NCBI RefSeq assembly: GCF_041146795.1
Contig: NC_135168.1
Coordinates: 39,378,370 to 39,442,369, forward strand
Source of the DNA: Maylandia zebra
Lineage: Eukaryota; Chordata; Actinopteri; Cichliformes; Cichlidae
Length of the DNA: 64,000 nucleotides
Reading direction: 5' to 3'
Every line of letters begins with the position of its first letter. Position 1 is the stretch's first letter. Both the position numbers and the translations under genes were made by a program. The notes beneath the pieces were generated by a model. That model was not told the origin of the DNA and ran no database searches. It was given only the letters and a program-made list of their open reading frames with translations. Positions 48,787-61,700 of the stretch are shown one piece after another.

Positions 48787-48955
48787 GACCTGAGGGATCT
48801 GGAAGGTTCAGGTCAGGAGGTCACTGATGTATTTTGGTCCTAAACCATTCAGAGCTTTATAGACCAGCATCAGCAGTCTATCCACTGATTACTGCTGGTA
48901 GCAGTTGAGCAGGTGTACCTAACAAAGTGGCTGGTCACTGTATATTGCCATTATA

Positions 48956-50853
48956 CCATGTGCCTGGGTCATTTTGAAATGTGAAAAAAAGAAAAAGAAA
49001 ATCCAGCATAAAATCAACCTCTTCATAAATCGTCTTGACTTTAGAGCCCTCAATAAAACAAAAGACTGTTTGCGACTCAAAGGATAATATCACAGCAGTG
49101 AGTAACTGTTATTTTCGTTTCATCTTTCTGCTTTTTTCTTACTTGGTGCATAAAGCATTACAAAAGAGTCACAAATGCCTGTTACATAAGGATGGTAATC
49201 ATTGGCAGTCTACCGATTTGACTCCAATTCAGAATTTATTCTTATTTCAAAACAAATTTTGATTCACTGAAAGAAGGGGTGGCATTTTTATTTTGGCGTC
49301 TACCGCGGGCTGTTCATTCTTTGCCAAACCACTGACTCCTATCCTTTGCCCACTGAGCTACAACTGAGGATTTTTGCTTTAACAAAAAAAGCAGTGAAAG
49401 GTGTTTGAGGATAACTTGAAGCCATCGTCAAATTGTGAAATAATTGTGGTAGTTAGAGTAATTGCATTAACTTTGAAGAGTACTAAACAATCTTCACCCT
49501 GTATGAAATTCAGATTCTGATTCTGTGTGATTTATTAGTGCAGTTCTTCACGGCCAGCCTCTTATCCAGATGGTCTTTTCTTTACTAAAAGGTCAGTGTG
49601 TGTTGGCCACCTGGTGTGGATCGGTATTCACAAAATACTTAACCTTGCAATTATGAAGTCAGTACATCTGAAACGTGGTGTTGCACTGCAGCCTCACAGT
49701 TCAGAGCTCTTTTCATTGTGTCCCAAACATCTACCACGTGACAAAGAAAAGCAAATCTTTTAGTACACACTGAACGTTGTGAGATTGAATTGCTGCCTTG
49801 GATATTTTTGTGTGTCTTGTTAGTTAATGAATTATGGTAGGCTCCCGTTCAGTGTTTTGAGCTTTAATGATGGGCTTGGTTTACATTCGGATGACAAATG
49901 GAGCCTTTAATTAATGGTATCATTAGTAGAACTGGCTGCATTTTGTAGTATAGCGTGCTGGCTGTGGAGTAATATTACAAAGGTTAAGTTTATTTTTGAT
50001 TTGCAGACTTTTGTTTCTAAACCTCATGTTGTTTTGACAGTGAACCTTCCATGAAATGATAAAATAGTCAGTTTCCTCCTAAAAATGTTTTCTTGGTGTT
50101 GATAAAGCTGTCTGTTTAACAGCATGTCGACTGTGGGGAACGGGGCATTCCTCTCCTCCTGTTTCAGACTCGCGTTGTTGTGTTCGTTGCATTTAATTGA
50201 AACATGTCTCGTTACAAAAGCGAATACAAACGCACCCAAGTGTTCCTGAAGTTCACTTGCTCTCTGCGGATGCTTTGGGTGGTGGCTTGGCTAACAGGAA
50301 GCCCCAGCATTGACTGGAAGAATGACAAATCATAGCCAGAAAATGCAACAGTTTAAAGTACGAGAGCATCTGGAAGCAGTTTGAAACAATGGATTGTCTT
50401 TAGGAGGCTCCTTGTCAGACTGAATAAATGCTTCTCTTTCCTGACTTTAGGCCTCTTCAGACAACTATCTTAGTTGATGCCAGTGATTGATTTATTATGC
50501 TTTGATTTTATATTCATCGCAAAAATCATCATCCTCATGCATGCCGGAATAGTTTTGGTGGTTTGACAGATAGGAATCTTTCCAGATTTTACCCAAACCT
50601 GACAGCGTAAAACCAGATGCACTTTCCAGCCTTGTGCTATTTAAGCGTGCGTTTAAATTGTGCGTTTAAATGATCTGGCAAACTACTAAAAACTACTTCA
50701 GCATCTACAAAGCTTCAGATATATATAATATAGGTGCATCCCAGATTGAGACACCCCTGTGAAGGTTATCAGGAAGTACCAGAAGTTGATTTGAAAATAT
50801 GCATTTATGTGAACTCTCCTCGAGAGAGAGAGAGACATTCTGATTTTCAGTGC
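48956..50853. other. No gene seen
   Basis: AT-rich sequence with only short unsupported frames. Confidence 0.45.
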
Positions 50854-51068
50854 AGTTCAATTCAGTTTATTTATATACTGCCAGTTCATAATAACAGTTA
50901 CCTCAAGGCTCTTTATTATAGGGCAAAGATATCACAGTATTAGAAAGAAATCCCCAATAACCATGAACGAGTACTTGGAGACAGTGTGGAGGAAAAACTC
51001 TTAACAGGAAGAAGCCTGCTGAGCCAGGCTTGGGTAGGGACAGCCATCTACTACGATGGCTCGGTATG
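50854..51068 (+). repeat. Common fish interspersed repeat
   Basis: Phrases in order are 'ttcaattcagtttatttata', 'acctcaaggctctttattat', 'gagtacttggagacagtgtg', 'gaggaaaaactcttaacagg' and 'gggacagccatctac'. I recognise these as a very abundant teleost repeat. Family name not assigned. Confidence 0.7.
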
Positions 51069-54000
51069 ATCATTTGCTCATACCGAGGCTGCTGGATTGT
51101 GGCTGGCTAGCTCTCAGTAGCTTCACCTTTGTCAGCTTCTGTAAAATGGGCATTTTCAGCTTGGTGAGGGTGATTTAAGTGTCTGTCCAGGTTTGTTGTT
51201 ATTAACGATGCATGGTGGTCTCCCAGTTATTTACTTTGGCGAACTTTGTGCCTTCACTCACAGCGAGGAGCTCCCATGCTAACCACATGCTAGTGTGTGG
51301 CTCTGATTGTGTACATGACTGTTTGCCTGTGCCACCGCACACATGAAATGGACCGGCTTGTAATTGGACATATGTGAGGCTTCCCAGCCGACCACGAGAC
51401 TCCTGTCCCTGGCCGGTCATCCGATAGACCTCTTGAGGAAATAATACCTTTTTAAGCCCATGGGTAGATTTTAATAATGGGCTGACATCCTGGTACTGCT
51501 GAGCTCTAATCAGCTGCAACACAGGTGAAAACTTAAAGCAGCTGACTATAATGTTAAGTGGCCTTTGAGCTCCTGTTATAATCTCTGCTATCAACAATAA
51601 ATCTGGCCAGTCAAATGTAGGACAAGTTCTAACCGCATCCCATGCCGATATGGTTGCTAAGTATACCTGCTCGAGAGCCTCCCTGGTCTGCAGATGCAGC
51701 AGTCTGTCTGTCGTCAAGCTGTCTTTCGTGTGCCCTAATGAAGCTGGGGAAATGTGACGACATGCCTCACATTTCACTCTTCACCTAATTGTGTTGATGT
51801 GGAGGCTGATAGGAGTGCTGTGGTGGTTAATCTTCCCAGTGAGAGGAAATGGCGGAGTCATCAAGGGATACGGCTCAGCTAATTAGACTAGTGTACTCTT
51901 CCATAAGTGAGGGGAAAGGTGGGGGTGTAGTGAGATCTAGCAAAAACAGAGGGGCGGGGAGGGTTGGTTTTGGAAGTTTTTATTCATTACGTGTGCTTAA
52001 AGTTGCTCCAAACTCATGTCTTGAATGTGTGGCACATTCTTTGAATGCCGCTCGGTGATAGAATTCACATCCTGACAAGCAGCAAACCCCAACATTCGTT
52101 ACAGCTTGACACTTTTACCTCTTGCCACATCACCATTTTGGAGAGCTTGAAACTAAAGTAATTTGAAGTTGCACACACTGGTACGATAATTCCGTGTTTG
52201 ACTTCATCCTCGCCCAAGAAAAGCTGTTAGTACCTTTGACTGATTAGAGCCTGAAGCCTCTGGCTCTCAATTAGACAGAAGACAAAGCTTCAACCATTGC
52301 TGCTGGGAAATCAGAAGCAATGAATTAGTGATAAAGGTTTTAAAGACAACACCGTTAGAGGAGCTCTGAGGAGAAGTTGGACATTTTTTCCCTCTCCTTT
52401 CAATTTGCCAAGCAGGTAATTTGAAGTCTGAAGAAATACCAGCAGCATGCTTTGTATTTCCCTTTCTCTGCTTCTTCCCCCTGTCTTTCTCCCTCCAGCT
52501 ACTAGTGACAGTAATATTAACCTCCTCTCCGCTGCATGGGAATCATGTGACCTGGAAGTCGTCTCTCGTGAGAAGCGGTCAACTGTTCTGCTGCTCAGGG
52601 TCTTGAACCTCTGAAGCTCATAATGCATTATGACTGCATCGCTCGGGGGTGGGCGGATCAAATATTATATTAATATTATGTTGTGAGTTGTCACGCCACA
52701 CTTAGGTTGAGAAGCGCTACGCTGGCAAAAAAATTTCTGTAGAGTCATGCTCTGATGAGCCCTCATTTCAAAGGCTGCCTTAGGCCCGGTTTGATTTTAT
52801 TTTAGCTTCCAACCTTTTGCCAGTGTCATCCACACGACTCATCCCCCCCTCCCCCAGTTATTGACCGCCACTAGCGCACACAGCGCCCATATTCATCAGG
52901 CTGATAGCGGCAGTGTTTGCCACATTCCCCACCACCCCATCTGTCTGCGCTCCTCTTCGTTTGTGGAGAGAGCTCAGGCCTGTCACCTGAGGGATAAACT
53001 GTGTGGTGGAAACTTGTATCCTCTGAGGTATGCGGGGTAGATGCAGACCCTCATTTGGTTCAGCTGTCGTGCCTCGTACAGGCGGGGAAGGCACAGCAGG
53101 CCTCCGTCTCTGTTATTGGAGGAGTTACGGGGCTGGGCGAGACATTTACTGTTTGCGAGAAGGTTTTCACGCCTCTTTAAATCTAAATTCGGGTCATGGC
53201 GGTCCTTTTTTTCCCTTTTTTTGTGCAGGGGCGTTTTTATTAACTGTGCATTATTTCATTTGCATTGTTTTTATGCAAAGAAATGTCCAAGTTAAGTTGT
53301 CTTTTATTCCCCTGTTAAAAAATTAAAAAGAAATCTGCTAGCGCTAAGCAGCCCAGGCTTTAGTGTCTTATGACTGAGTTTTTTCAAAAAACATTTGTTA
53401 GTGGTTAGTTGATGGCTATAGCGGCTGGTCTGAGGTCAGCCTGCTTGTGCTGCTGACGGCAGGGTGACAGTTTTTCCTTCATCTTTTTTTTATTTTTTTT
53501 AACTACCGTAGACTACCGTAGACTTGCTTATATTTTGACCAAAATACCAAGAATATATTTTTAACGCAGATATTACACAGAATGAGCCCCTTATGAGTAG
53601 AGATCACACTGATACATTTCGTCCTCTGTGTGACAGTATAAAGTATACAGAGTGAGTTACAGGAATGCAATCTGCGACTTATTGGCACTGCATCCTTTTC
53701 TTTTTAAAGTCTGTGAATATTCGAAGGACTTCCAAAGAGGAATGCTTCTCCAGTGCCTTTTTAATTCATTGACCTCAGGACAGAGAAGCAAAATGTTAAC
53801 ATTTAGCTGCCTTTCCTGCCCAAAGCCAGTACACCGTGCGCAGATTTTCATCTTGCCACAGAGGTCACTCGCTTTCAAATAGCACCACCAAAGATCTGGT
53901 GCTTTAGTCAGAGCTAATGATGTGGGAGGAAAGTTCAAAACATCACCCAATGCGTTCTTCCCAAAAACCCTTCTATTGTTTTAGAGAAAGCCGCTCTTCC

Positions 54001-55573
54001 TTTTTGTCGGGAGCAGAAGTGCCAGTGAGCAAAGTGATAGGATGTTAGAGGTCCTGTCAGTGCTTTCTCCGTCTCTCTCCCAGCCATCACTTTACCTTTC
54101 CCCCAGCCTCACCCTTTCGATTGATGGTGAGATCACCCTTTGCATAATGGAATCCAGTCCCTTCCAGTCCCTCTTCACTCTCATCAGCTGCTCGCTCTAA
54201 TTAGATGAGGGTGATTTCAATAAAGTTACCGTCGTCCTCACTCCATTAGTTATATTAACACTCGGATTCCTGCCCCGGAGTTGTCTGTCTATCCTCCGCC
54301 TTTCACCGAGGGGGGGGGCAGTCCTCTTCTTTTCATGGATCTGTGTAACCTAGTTACTGAGGGCCCAGCAGGGGAGGCCAATCAATTAATGAACAAAGGA
54401 GACCGCTCACTGAGCAGCAGCGCAAGTCTGGGACTATAAACAGGGCGCTCCCAAAACATGGTCACTGTCAGTTCAGTGCTCAACTGATGGATGTTGTTTT
54501 GCTTTGTTGCTTTGCGCGTGTGTAAGTGCGCGTCTGAGAGGACTATTTCAGAGCAGTCCAAAGCAAATGGATACTGTTATCTGTTTGAACACACTGCCAG
54601 CCAGACAAAACTCTGCTGTCTATTATTGAGAATGAGAAGTGAAAGATGGGGAAGAATTTGGAACGTTTTTGCTTTTTTTGTCAGGAAAACCCGGAATGCC
54701 TTCATCACCATTATGTTTCACCGTATTTGAGACGTGCATAAATGGACGTTGAGCACAAAGCTAACAAATTCTGGGCAAAGGTTAAAAATCCATATTCAGG
54801 AGTTCTCCCCCTGGCAACCTTGTGAGCACTGGCAGGTCATCCACCTGTGCTCACAATCTTTCACCACTTTCTCATCCTTCCCCTTTTCTCAATACCTCTT
54901 TTCATCCTAGTAAGTCCTCCTTTTTTCACCGCAGCTCACCCTTTAAAAAAAACATCCCTGAGGTCCACCCCTCTTTCTATTCTTTCTTCTCTCCAGCCTC
55001 GCAGTCTCTCTGTCATCCCTTTTTTGTTAAATCTGGCTGTTCGTCCCCAGTGTTCCCCTCCCTGGAGTTTCCAGCTCTATCTCCCTGTGTGTGAGATCAG
55101 TGAACAGGCTGTTGTAACAAGCTGTTGAATAATGTAAGCACAGGGCTATAGGCCAGAGTTTCATTTAACCCTTTGATCTCTGATCACACAGTGGGTGAGG
55201 TGGACACATCGTAAATGACAGCTCGACAGCAGGGAAAAGCATCCTGGAGGCCGTTTTGCTTCTGTCTTCCTTCAGCCCTTAACTGAAGGCTAAAGTTTCC
55301 CCATCCGGGTTTCATTGGCAGTGTCTTTGTAAGCAGAAACACAGTGAGCGTCCTTAGCCTTAGTTATCTTAACATTGATGTATAATTAAAGGGTTAGAAA
55401 AGGCAATGCTGAATAATTGATATTGGAGCAAAGATGTCGTGGCATCCTGAACCTCATTGTGCTCAGTGTTTTAACTTGCAGTGCAGATAAAAGATTTACC
55501 AGTTTGCTTTCTGGTCATCTACTTCAGCTAGCAGTGTTTCATTGTGGTCAATGCTACACTGTGACTGAGGAGC

Positions 55574-55574
<1 letters not shown>
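51069..55574. other. No supported gene
   Basis: The only long frame is on the minus strand at 51,202-51,777 (191 codons). It has no recognisable domain, low-complexity region or splice context. The rest holds short frames only. Some pieces look unusually complex for neutral intron, but conservation cannot be judged here. Confidence 0.4.
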
Positions 55575-55628
<54 letters not shown>

Positions 55629-55705
55629 ATAGATATATATATATATCTATAGATATCTATAGATATCTATAGATATCTATAGATATATATATATATCTAT
55701 AGATA

Positions 55706-55738
<33 letters not shown>

Positions 55739-55759
55739 ATATATATAGATATATAGATG
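55575..55759. repeat. (TA)n tract with TCTATAGATA palindromic units
   Basis: A pure TA run of about 50 bases passes into repeated TATCTATAGATA units and back to TA. Each unit is self-complementary, so the whole 185 bases can fold on itself. Confidence 0.97.
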
Positions 55760-58700
55760 TACTTTTAGGTTTCAAAACAAGGCCACGGAGTGAAAAGTAA
55801 AGCATTACCAATTTTTATCAATCAGCTGACCAAGTCATACGTTTCTAATTCAGAAAGAGAAAGTATTAAGAACATATGGTCACGTTAACCCTTTGTAATC
55901 AATACGATTCCTCTCACCTTAAGTGCTTCTACTTAGCTTTTGAGCACCATATCTTGAAGCTTGGGTGTATTGATCTGCCCAGCTGATTGGAAGTTTTCCT
56001 TTAGGAGCTATAGTATAGCAGTGGGACTACAAGTGGATGGATCAGTTTACTCCTTCTTACCCCCACTTCCGTCACCACACCTGCCACAGCTAGCAAGAAC
56101 ACACACAAACGGCCCATCTGCGCGTGCAAATCCTCGTGTGTCAGTGCAAGAGGCTGCTTGTGTGCTCAGGAGAGCACACGTCTGAGAGGCGTATTAAATG
56201 AGAAATGTGTTACATAGGGTTTATGGTGGCGGCGTGTGCTTGAACCGCATTGACTTGAGCAGCTGCTGGGCCTTATTATGGATCCGTGGCAGGAGACAGA
56301 TTTTAGATTTTTACAGGGCTAACACACTATATGACAGTCTGCTTTTCCGATTGAGTGCTAGAACTCATAACCCACTGCCGATTAACATCCACGCACTCGT
56401 GCAGAAACGTGCACACTTTTACACCCATAAACAACAACAGCAATATACACTCCATTAAATGGTCAAACAGTAGATATGCATGTCTATATAGGATGCTGTT
56501 TATCCACAGGTCTGGCAGTGTCTCTCTTCCCACTTACATATGTCTACTTTTCTCTGATTCTCTTCTTTTATCTAACAGATGCTAAAATATAGTTTGGATT
56601 TTTAAAGGTGTTCTGGGATTGACCTCGTGCGTAGCCTCAAGCCTCCCCCTTTTGTAAACTGATATACCTCATGTGTGCGTGCGCGTGCAGGCGTGGTGTC
56701 ACAGTCGGATACACAGCAGCTGTGGAGGAGGCGGTGAAGAGGGGAAATGGGAATAGCCAGCACAGTAGACAGAGCCCAGATAGACCTGTCAGCTCTGTGA
56801 CACCCACACATGGCTCAGGCTCTCCTCTGGGATGAGACCAGAGCAAGGGAAAGGAAGCGTGACAGGGTGCAGGTAGAGCCGTAAAGCCACGGCAGAGGTG
56901 TGGTACGCGCTGCGTAAATTCTTGCTCCCTTTTGTTCACACAGATCAACAGATTCACAAAAATAAGAAGGGTTTAACTACATGAGTGCTAAATATTTTTA
57001 GCTTAAGTCTGCAGTCAGCGGTTACAAGCTAATGTTGGGACTGCACATATAGCTGTGAACAGTAAGTTGCACAGCTACCGCAAGTTTGGAGTCCTGCAAC
57101 TAATTCTGCGTTGCACAGAGGTCTGGAAGCTGGCTTAGCCACTTTAATAAAATAACATAGCTGTGTTAAAGCCACTCCTGTGTAGCTGTTGGCCTGTGTT
57201 TGGGATTTATGTCTTGCTGAAATCAAAACCTTCTCTTTATAGTTTCATAACAGAGATTCCCATAGTTCGTTTTTCCCCTTCTTTTGTTGTTGAATTTATT
57301 TTACCTTTACCAAATTATGCTGCAAGGAAGCCCCTCCAAGCATGATTCTGCAGGAACCAGGCTTTGTGGATGAAGGATGAGTTATGATGACATCACACTG
57401 TTTGGTTTACACCAAACATAGCATTTAGTGTGATAGAAGGGGGGGGGAAGCAAAGCTCATTTTTCTCCTTATTCCAAAAACTATTTCAGCTTTGTTCCAA
57501 ATTCTCCCACATGCCTTCTGGCAAACGCTAGCTGAGATGGCATCAGTTTTTTTAACAGTGATTTCTCTCTTTTTCAGTCTACCAGAAAACTAGCTGGTAA
57601 ATCACCCGGGCAACTGTACATTGTCTCTCATCTCTCAGCCATGGAGGCTTGTAGGTTCTTCAAAGTTGCTGCAGACCTCTCGCTTGGCTTCAAAGTAGTG
57701 TCCTCCAATGCAGAGATGCTCAGTTTTTGAAGATGGCCATGAATTAAAGTTTTTCAATCACTGGATGGCTTATATAGACGTGTTTAGTATTTCCACTGCT
57801 GCTTACCATTTAGTATGTAACACTGCCGGGATTTTTTCTCCCCGGTCCAAAACATGTAACCATTGTGAGAGCTTTTACATTAATATTGACATATGGAGCT
57901 AATGCAAAAAAAAGGTCGTGGAATTGCATTCAAATGAACTGCTCACATTTGGTCCTTTTTTCTTCTTCTTTCAATTAAGAAACAAGCAGAGACACTCGTG
58001 CTGCCACGTTGGAAAAGCTGGAAGTATCGCTGAGCTTGACTGCGGTCGTGTTTTTTCAAACCGCGGCTGTGGAAGAAAGAATTAGAGAGAAAGAGAGAGG
58101 AGAGGAAAAAAAAGTCTCAGGCTCAGTTTCAAGCAACACATAGGATTTGTAATAAGATTCACGACTGGGCCTACAATCCGGTGTGTAGTTATTGTTACTG
58201 CGATAAGCCAATCACGAGGCTGAGTGTTTCTCTGCAGTTGGATGTGTCAAGTGTGCGCTGTTTGTTTATGTAAAACATACTGTAGACAAATTTCCACTTC
58301 CTTCCATTTATCTGCTGTTCTTGATTGTGCGCTGAAAGCAAGCTGATGATTATGAGTGTGTTTTCTTACGGGGGCGTGGGTGGGATCATATCTGTTTGAT
58401 CTCGCAGGCAAAAATATGGGCAGCACAACAGAATCTCATCTCTTATGTCAGCTATTCTTCCGCGCTGCGATATTCTCATGGGAACGCGTTTCTGCTGCGC
58501 GAATCACAGACAGATCAGTGCGGGCCGGTTCTTATCTGGACATGAAGGACGGGAAGATGGAAGAGGGAAGGTGTAAAAGTGAGGGAGAGGAAAGGAGACG
58601 AGAGAGAGGAAGAGATCCTCTGGGAATCATAATACCTGAAATTTGGGTGGGAGGGCGGCGGCTCTTGAATCTAGCCCATCATCATTTCATAAGCAGGTAT

Positions 58701-61700
58701 TTTACTTGCCCCCCTTTTTTTTGCAGGCCGGGATGCAAGCTCACCTCGGCTGCGTTCCCTCTGTTTCCCCTCAGATTGAGCAGATTAGACGTTTAAATTG
58801 TTTATGCGAGTGCCACGACTCGTGTAACAGCCTGCCTGGAGATTTTGTTATTAGTTTGATCGCTTTCTTTTCTATTCGTCTGCAGCCATCATGCGCGTTG
58901 TTGCCGTTTGATAGCATCTCTGGTTCATGTCAGGTCAGCAGATCTCTTATTGCTGTTCTGCTGCAGGTGGGGAGGTCCTAATAAAACCGTTGTGCTTCAG
59001 TCAGACATTCTGCGGGGCACTACGTAGGGTTTTCTCAGCTGAATGGGCATTTGATCAGCAGACCCTGCAGCATCAAACCACGCTGACACTTAAGTGCTGT
59101 TGTCTCTACGTTCCCCTTCCACTCAGGAACCCCCGACTCCCACACTCACATTCACGGAGACGTGCGTTATTCGCGAACAGTGCGACTTTCACCTCTGAGT
59201 GATGTGTATTGTCTGCATAAAGAGAGACCCGTCAGGGATCTTCAGTTCCCGATGGAGACATCAGGCTGCCCACCATGCTCTCTTGTCCTTCACTAGCATC
59301 CTGAGATGACAGTAGATAAACAATGGGAACAAACAGGCACTCCCACCAGCATTGATCTGGCTGGCTCACCCCTCCCTGCTTTCACCAACAACGCCACATT
59401 GATTCCACCTACACTCAATTTATATGAAAGCCCCCCCCCCCCTCCCAGCCCACCTCCCTTTTCTACCAGGACTGACAAAAATGATAAATGACCAACCCCT
59501 TCCTCCCTCTTCCGCCACCTCCCTCTGCCTCACGTTGGCTGTCCGAGGCTCTACAAACCTATTTTCTACCCTCAGAAATCCAATAGAGTGTGCTTGCCTT
59601 TTTTCCCCTTTCTCTGAAGTGTAGTTTTTGCCGGTGTGCGGGTTGTTCACCACCTTTGCAGTAATTTCCACACATAAACATGTCACTGGGTATAATTTCA
59701 ACCCTGCAGGACGCCCATATCCGTGATGTCAGAGCATTAAGGAAGACAAATGAAGGAAATTAATATGCATTTTCAATGGCAGACGCCGTAGGATCGCTTT
59801 ACCCTGCGGCTAATGCCTCTGATAGTCTGCTGTGTCACTTAAAGAAGTAATCATATGCACAGTTTCCAAAATGATGTCAATTATTTTCTTCTCTTTGGCT
59901 TAATCAGACCGTCGTCTCATTATGTAATTATTATCTGGTTAATTTGTCCCCTGTGTAAATCGCACGATCGAGTTTGTGGTTCGACTGTCCATCTTAATAC
60001 ACGTTCAGCTTTTTATACATATTCTTTTTCTGATCCAGTGTCCCCCTATGCCTGTAAATGGGACACGGAGCGTCTATAAATAGATATACTGTGGCACCGA
60101 GCTGCTGGTGTGTGCGCGTGTGTGTACTGCTTTTCACATGTTCCGTGGAAGTGATCGAGGCCATTGATGAGGATGCCGGTTCCACTCTCGGCCCCTCCAT
60201 CCTGCTGCCCAGGGGTGCAATACCATTTCACATCTCACTTAGACCCTTCCCTAATGATCCTTCTCCGCTCAGCCACAGTTTTCCCATGGCTCCCAACTCC
60301 GCACTGCTTTTCCCACTGTGAGGTGATCCATTTTACACTTCCCTCTGCTCTCAGATACCCACTGGAAAACTAATGGAAGGTGGCAGCCAGGTTTGTGAGC
60401 CTCCAAGATGAAAATGACTCACGAGTGCCATGTATAATTTATTCCCTGCTCCTCCTGTTTCTTATTCATTTCGGTCTTAATCATTCTCACATATTATAAA
60501 TGTGTAATCATGCCATTATGCCAACGCCTACTTAGGTTGTCTCCCTTGACGATGATGTTTGTGTTGATGGGATCTGATGTGATCTCTTAAATATAGAAGT
60601 CTGAGGGCAGGGTTACCGTCTTCCCATTCTCTCGATAATTGCTCCTAGGTAAAGATTCCACTACCTCGTGCGCATTTGAAGATAATTCCCTCCTTGTCCC
60701 GTTACTATGTCAAAGAATAGCATTGCAATCATTTCAATTATGACAGCGCTGGGATCGAGGTCATCGAGTGGGGCCTTGAGAAGTAATTGGAAGGGCATGG
60801 GCGAACCGAGGAAAGGCATTTTTCTTCTGCGAAATTGCCTCAGTCTTGGGGACAGTAAATTGAGGTGCTGAAAAATGATGTGATAATTCAGCCACATGGT
60901 TTGGTAAGGGGAAATTGTCTGAAAGGCACTTTCTGGAGAATTAGAAGGCAAAACTACATTTCCCTCCCGAGTCCTCTGTCCTTCACGCAGTGGCATGAAA
61001 TGAATTGATGAGACGGAGGGAGAGGGAAGTGTCGGTGTAAATGTTTGCAGCTAAAATGAAGCTGCCTGCTCGCGCATTCAGATTGGCTGAAGGGTGAGAG
61101 GCGGTAGCCCGAGCGAGGATACGGTACTCCGCTCCACACTATTTCACGGCCTAAGCCTTTAATCGCAGCAGCTACAATGAATGCATAAAATGGAATTCAA
61201 ATTTCAGATTGATTGATTTTATATTGATGAATGCCAAGGCTGGCTTAAGGGGAAAAAGAACTGTGACTGTGGCTTTTTTTAAACGTAACCTCTTTAAGAA
61301 GGCGAGTCCTTGCTGCTCTCATGTGCCCGTTTGTTGCTTTTAGATGTGCTTCAAAAGAAATATGAAAAATTCTTGCTTTTTGAAGTTTAATCTCTCTTAA
61401 GAAAGGGTAGGAGGCAGAATGCAAATGTGGAAATTTGCTCCGGCTTTGCTATTTACTGCTTGAGACTTGGGCATCTTGTAGCCGCGGACAGTCAGCATTT
61501 CGAAAATGTCAGGCTTTTGAGTGAGCCTTCTGAGCGAACGTCGTGGACATCTCAGTTCTCAAATCAAAAACATGGCTGCCATCCCAGCCTCCCTCCCAAT
61601 GTACTGTCAAAACTTCACCATAGTGGCTCTATTGTGTCTCATTTCTTAATCCCTTCAAGGTATCTCACACAGTAACAGAGCTGCCATAAGCACATTTGGT

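Larger units (their letters stand above)
47479..48890 (+). repeat. Interspersed repeat, same family as 1-131, split by a hAT element
   Basis: The first part (47,479-47,754) begins AGGCAAGGCAAGTTTATTTA and matches the complement of 1-131. The second part (48,787 on: 'ggatctggaaggttcagg', 'tttggtcctaaaccattcagagc') continues the family sequence I know. The break between them is exactly the hAT insertion with its duplicated GACCTGAG. Confidence 0.75.
46487..48955 (+). mobile_element. Interrupted old DNA element (ends '...ggtgtacctaacaaagtgg')
   Basis: Three pieces in the right order belong to one widespread fish repeat: 46,487-46,682 ('ccaaaggtgctctattgg'), 47,310-47,478 ('atcttcagcaagtcgtcttg') and about 48,903-48,955. 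The last matches the complement of the window end at 63,972-64,000. The pieces are separated by unrelated sequence and, after 47,479, by another repeat carrying a hAT element. Confidence 0.6.
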
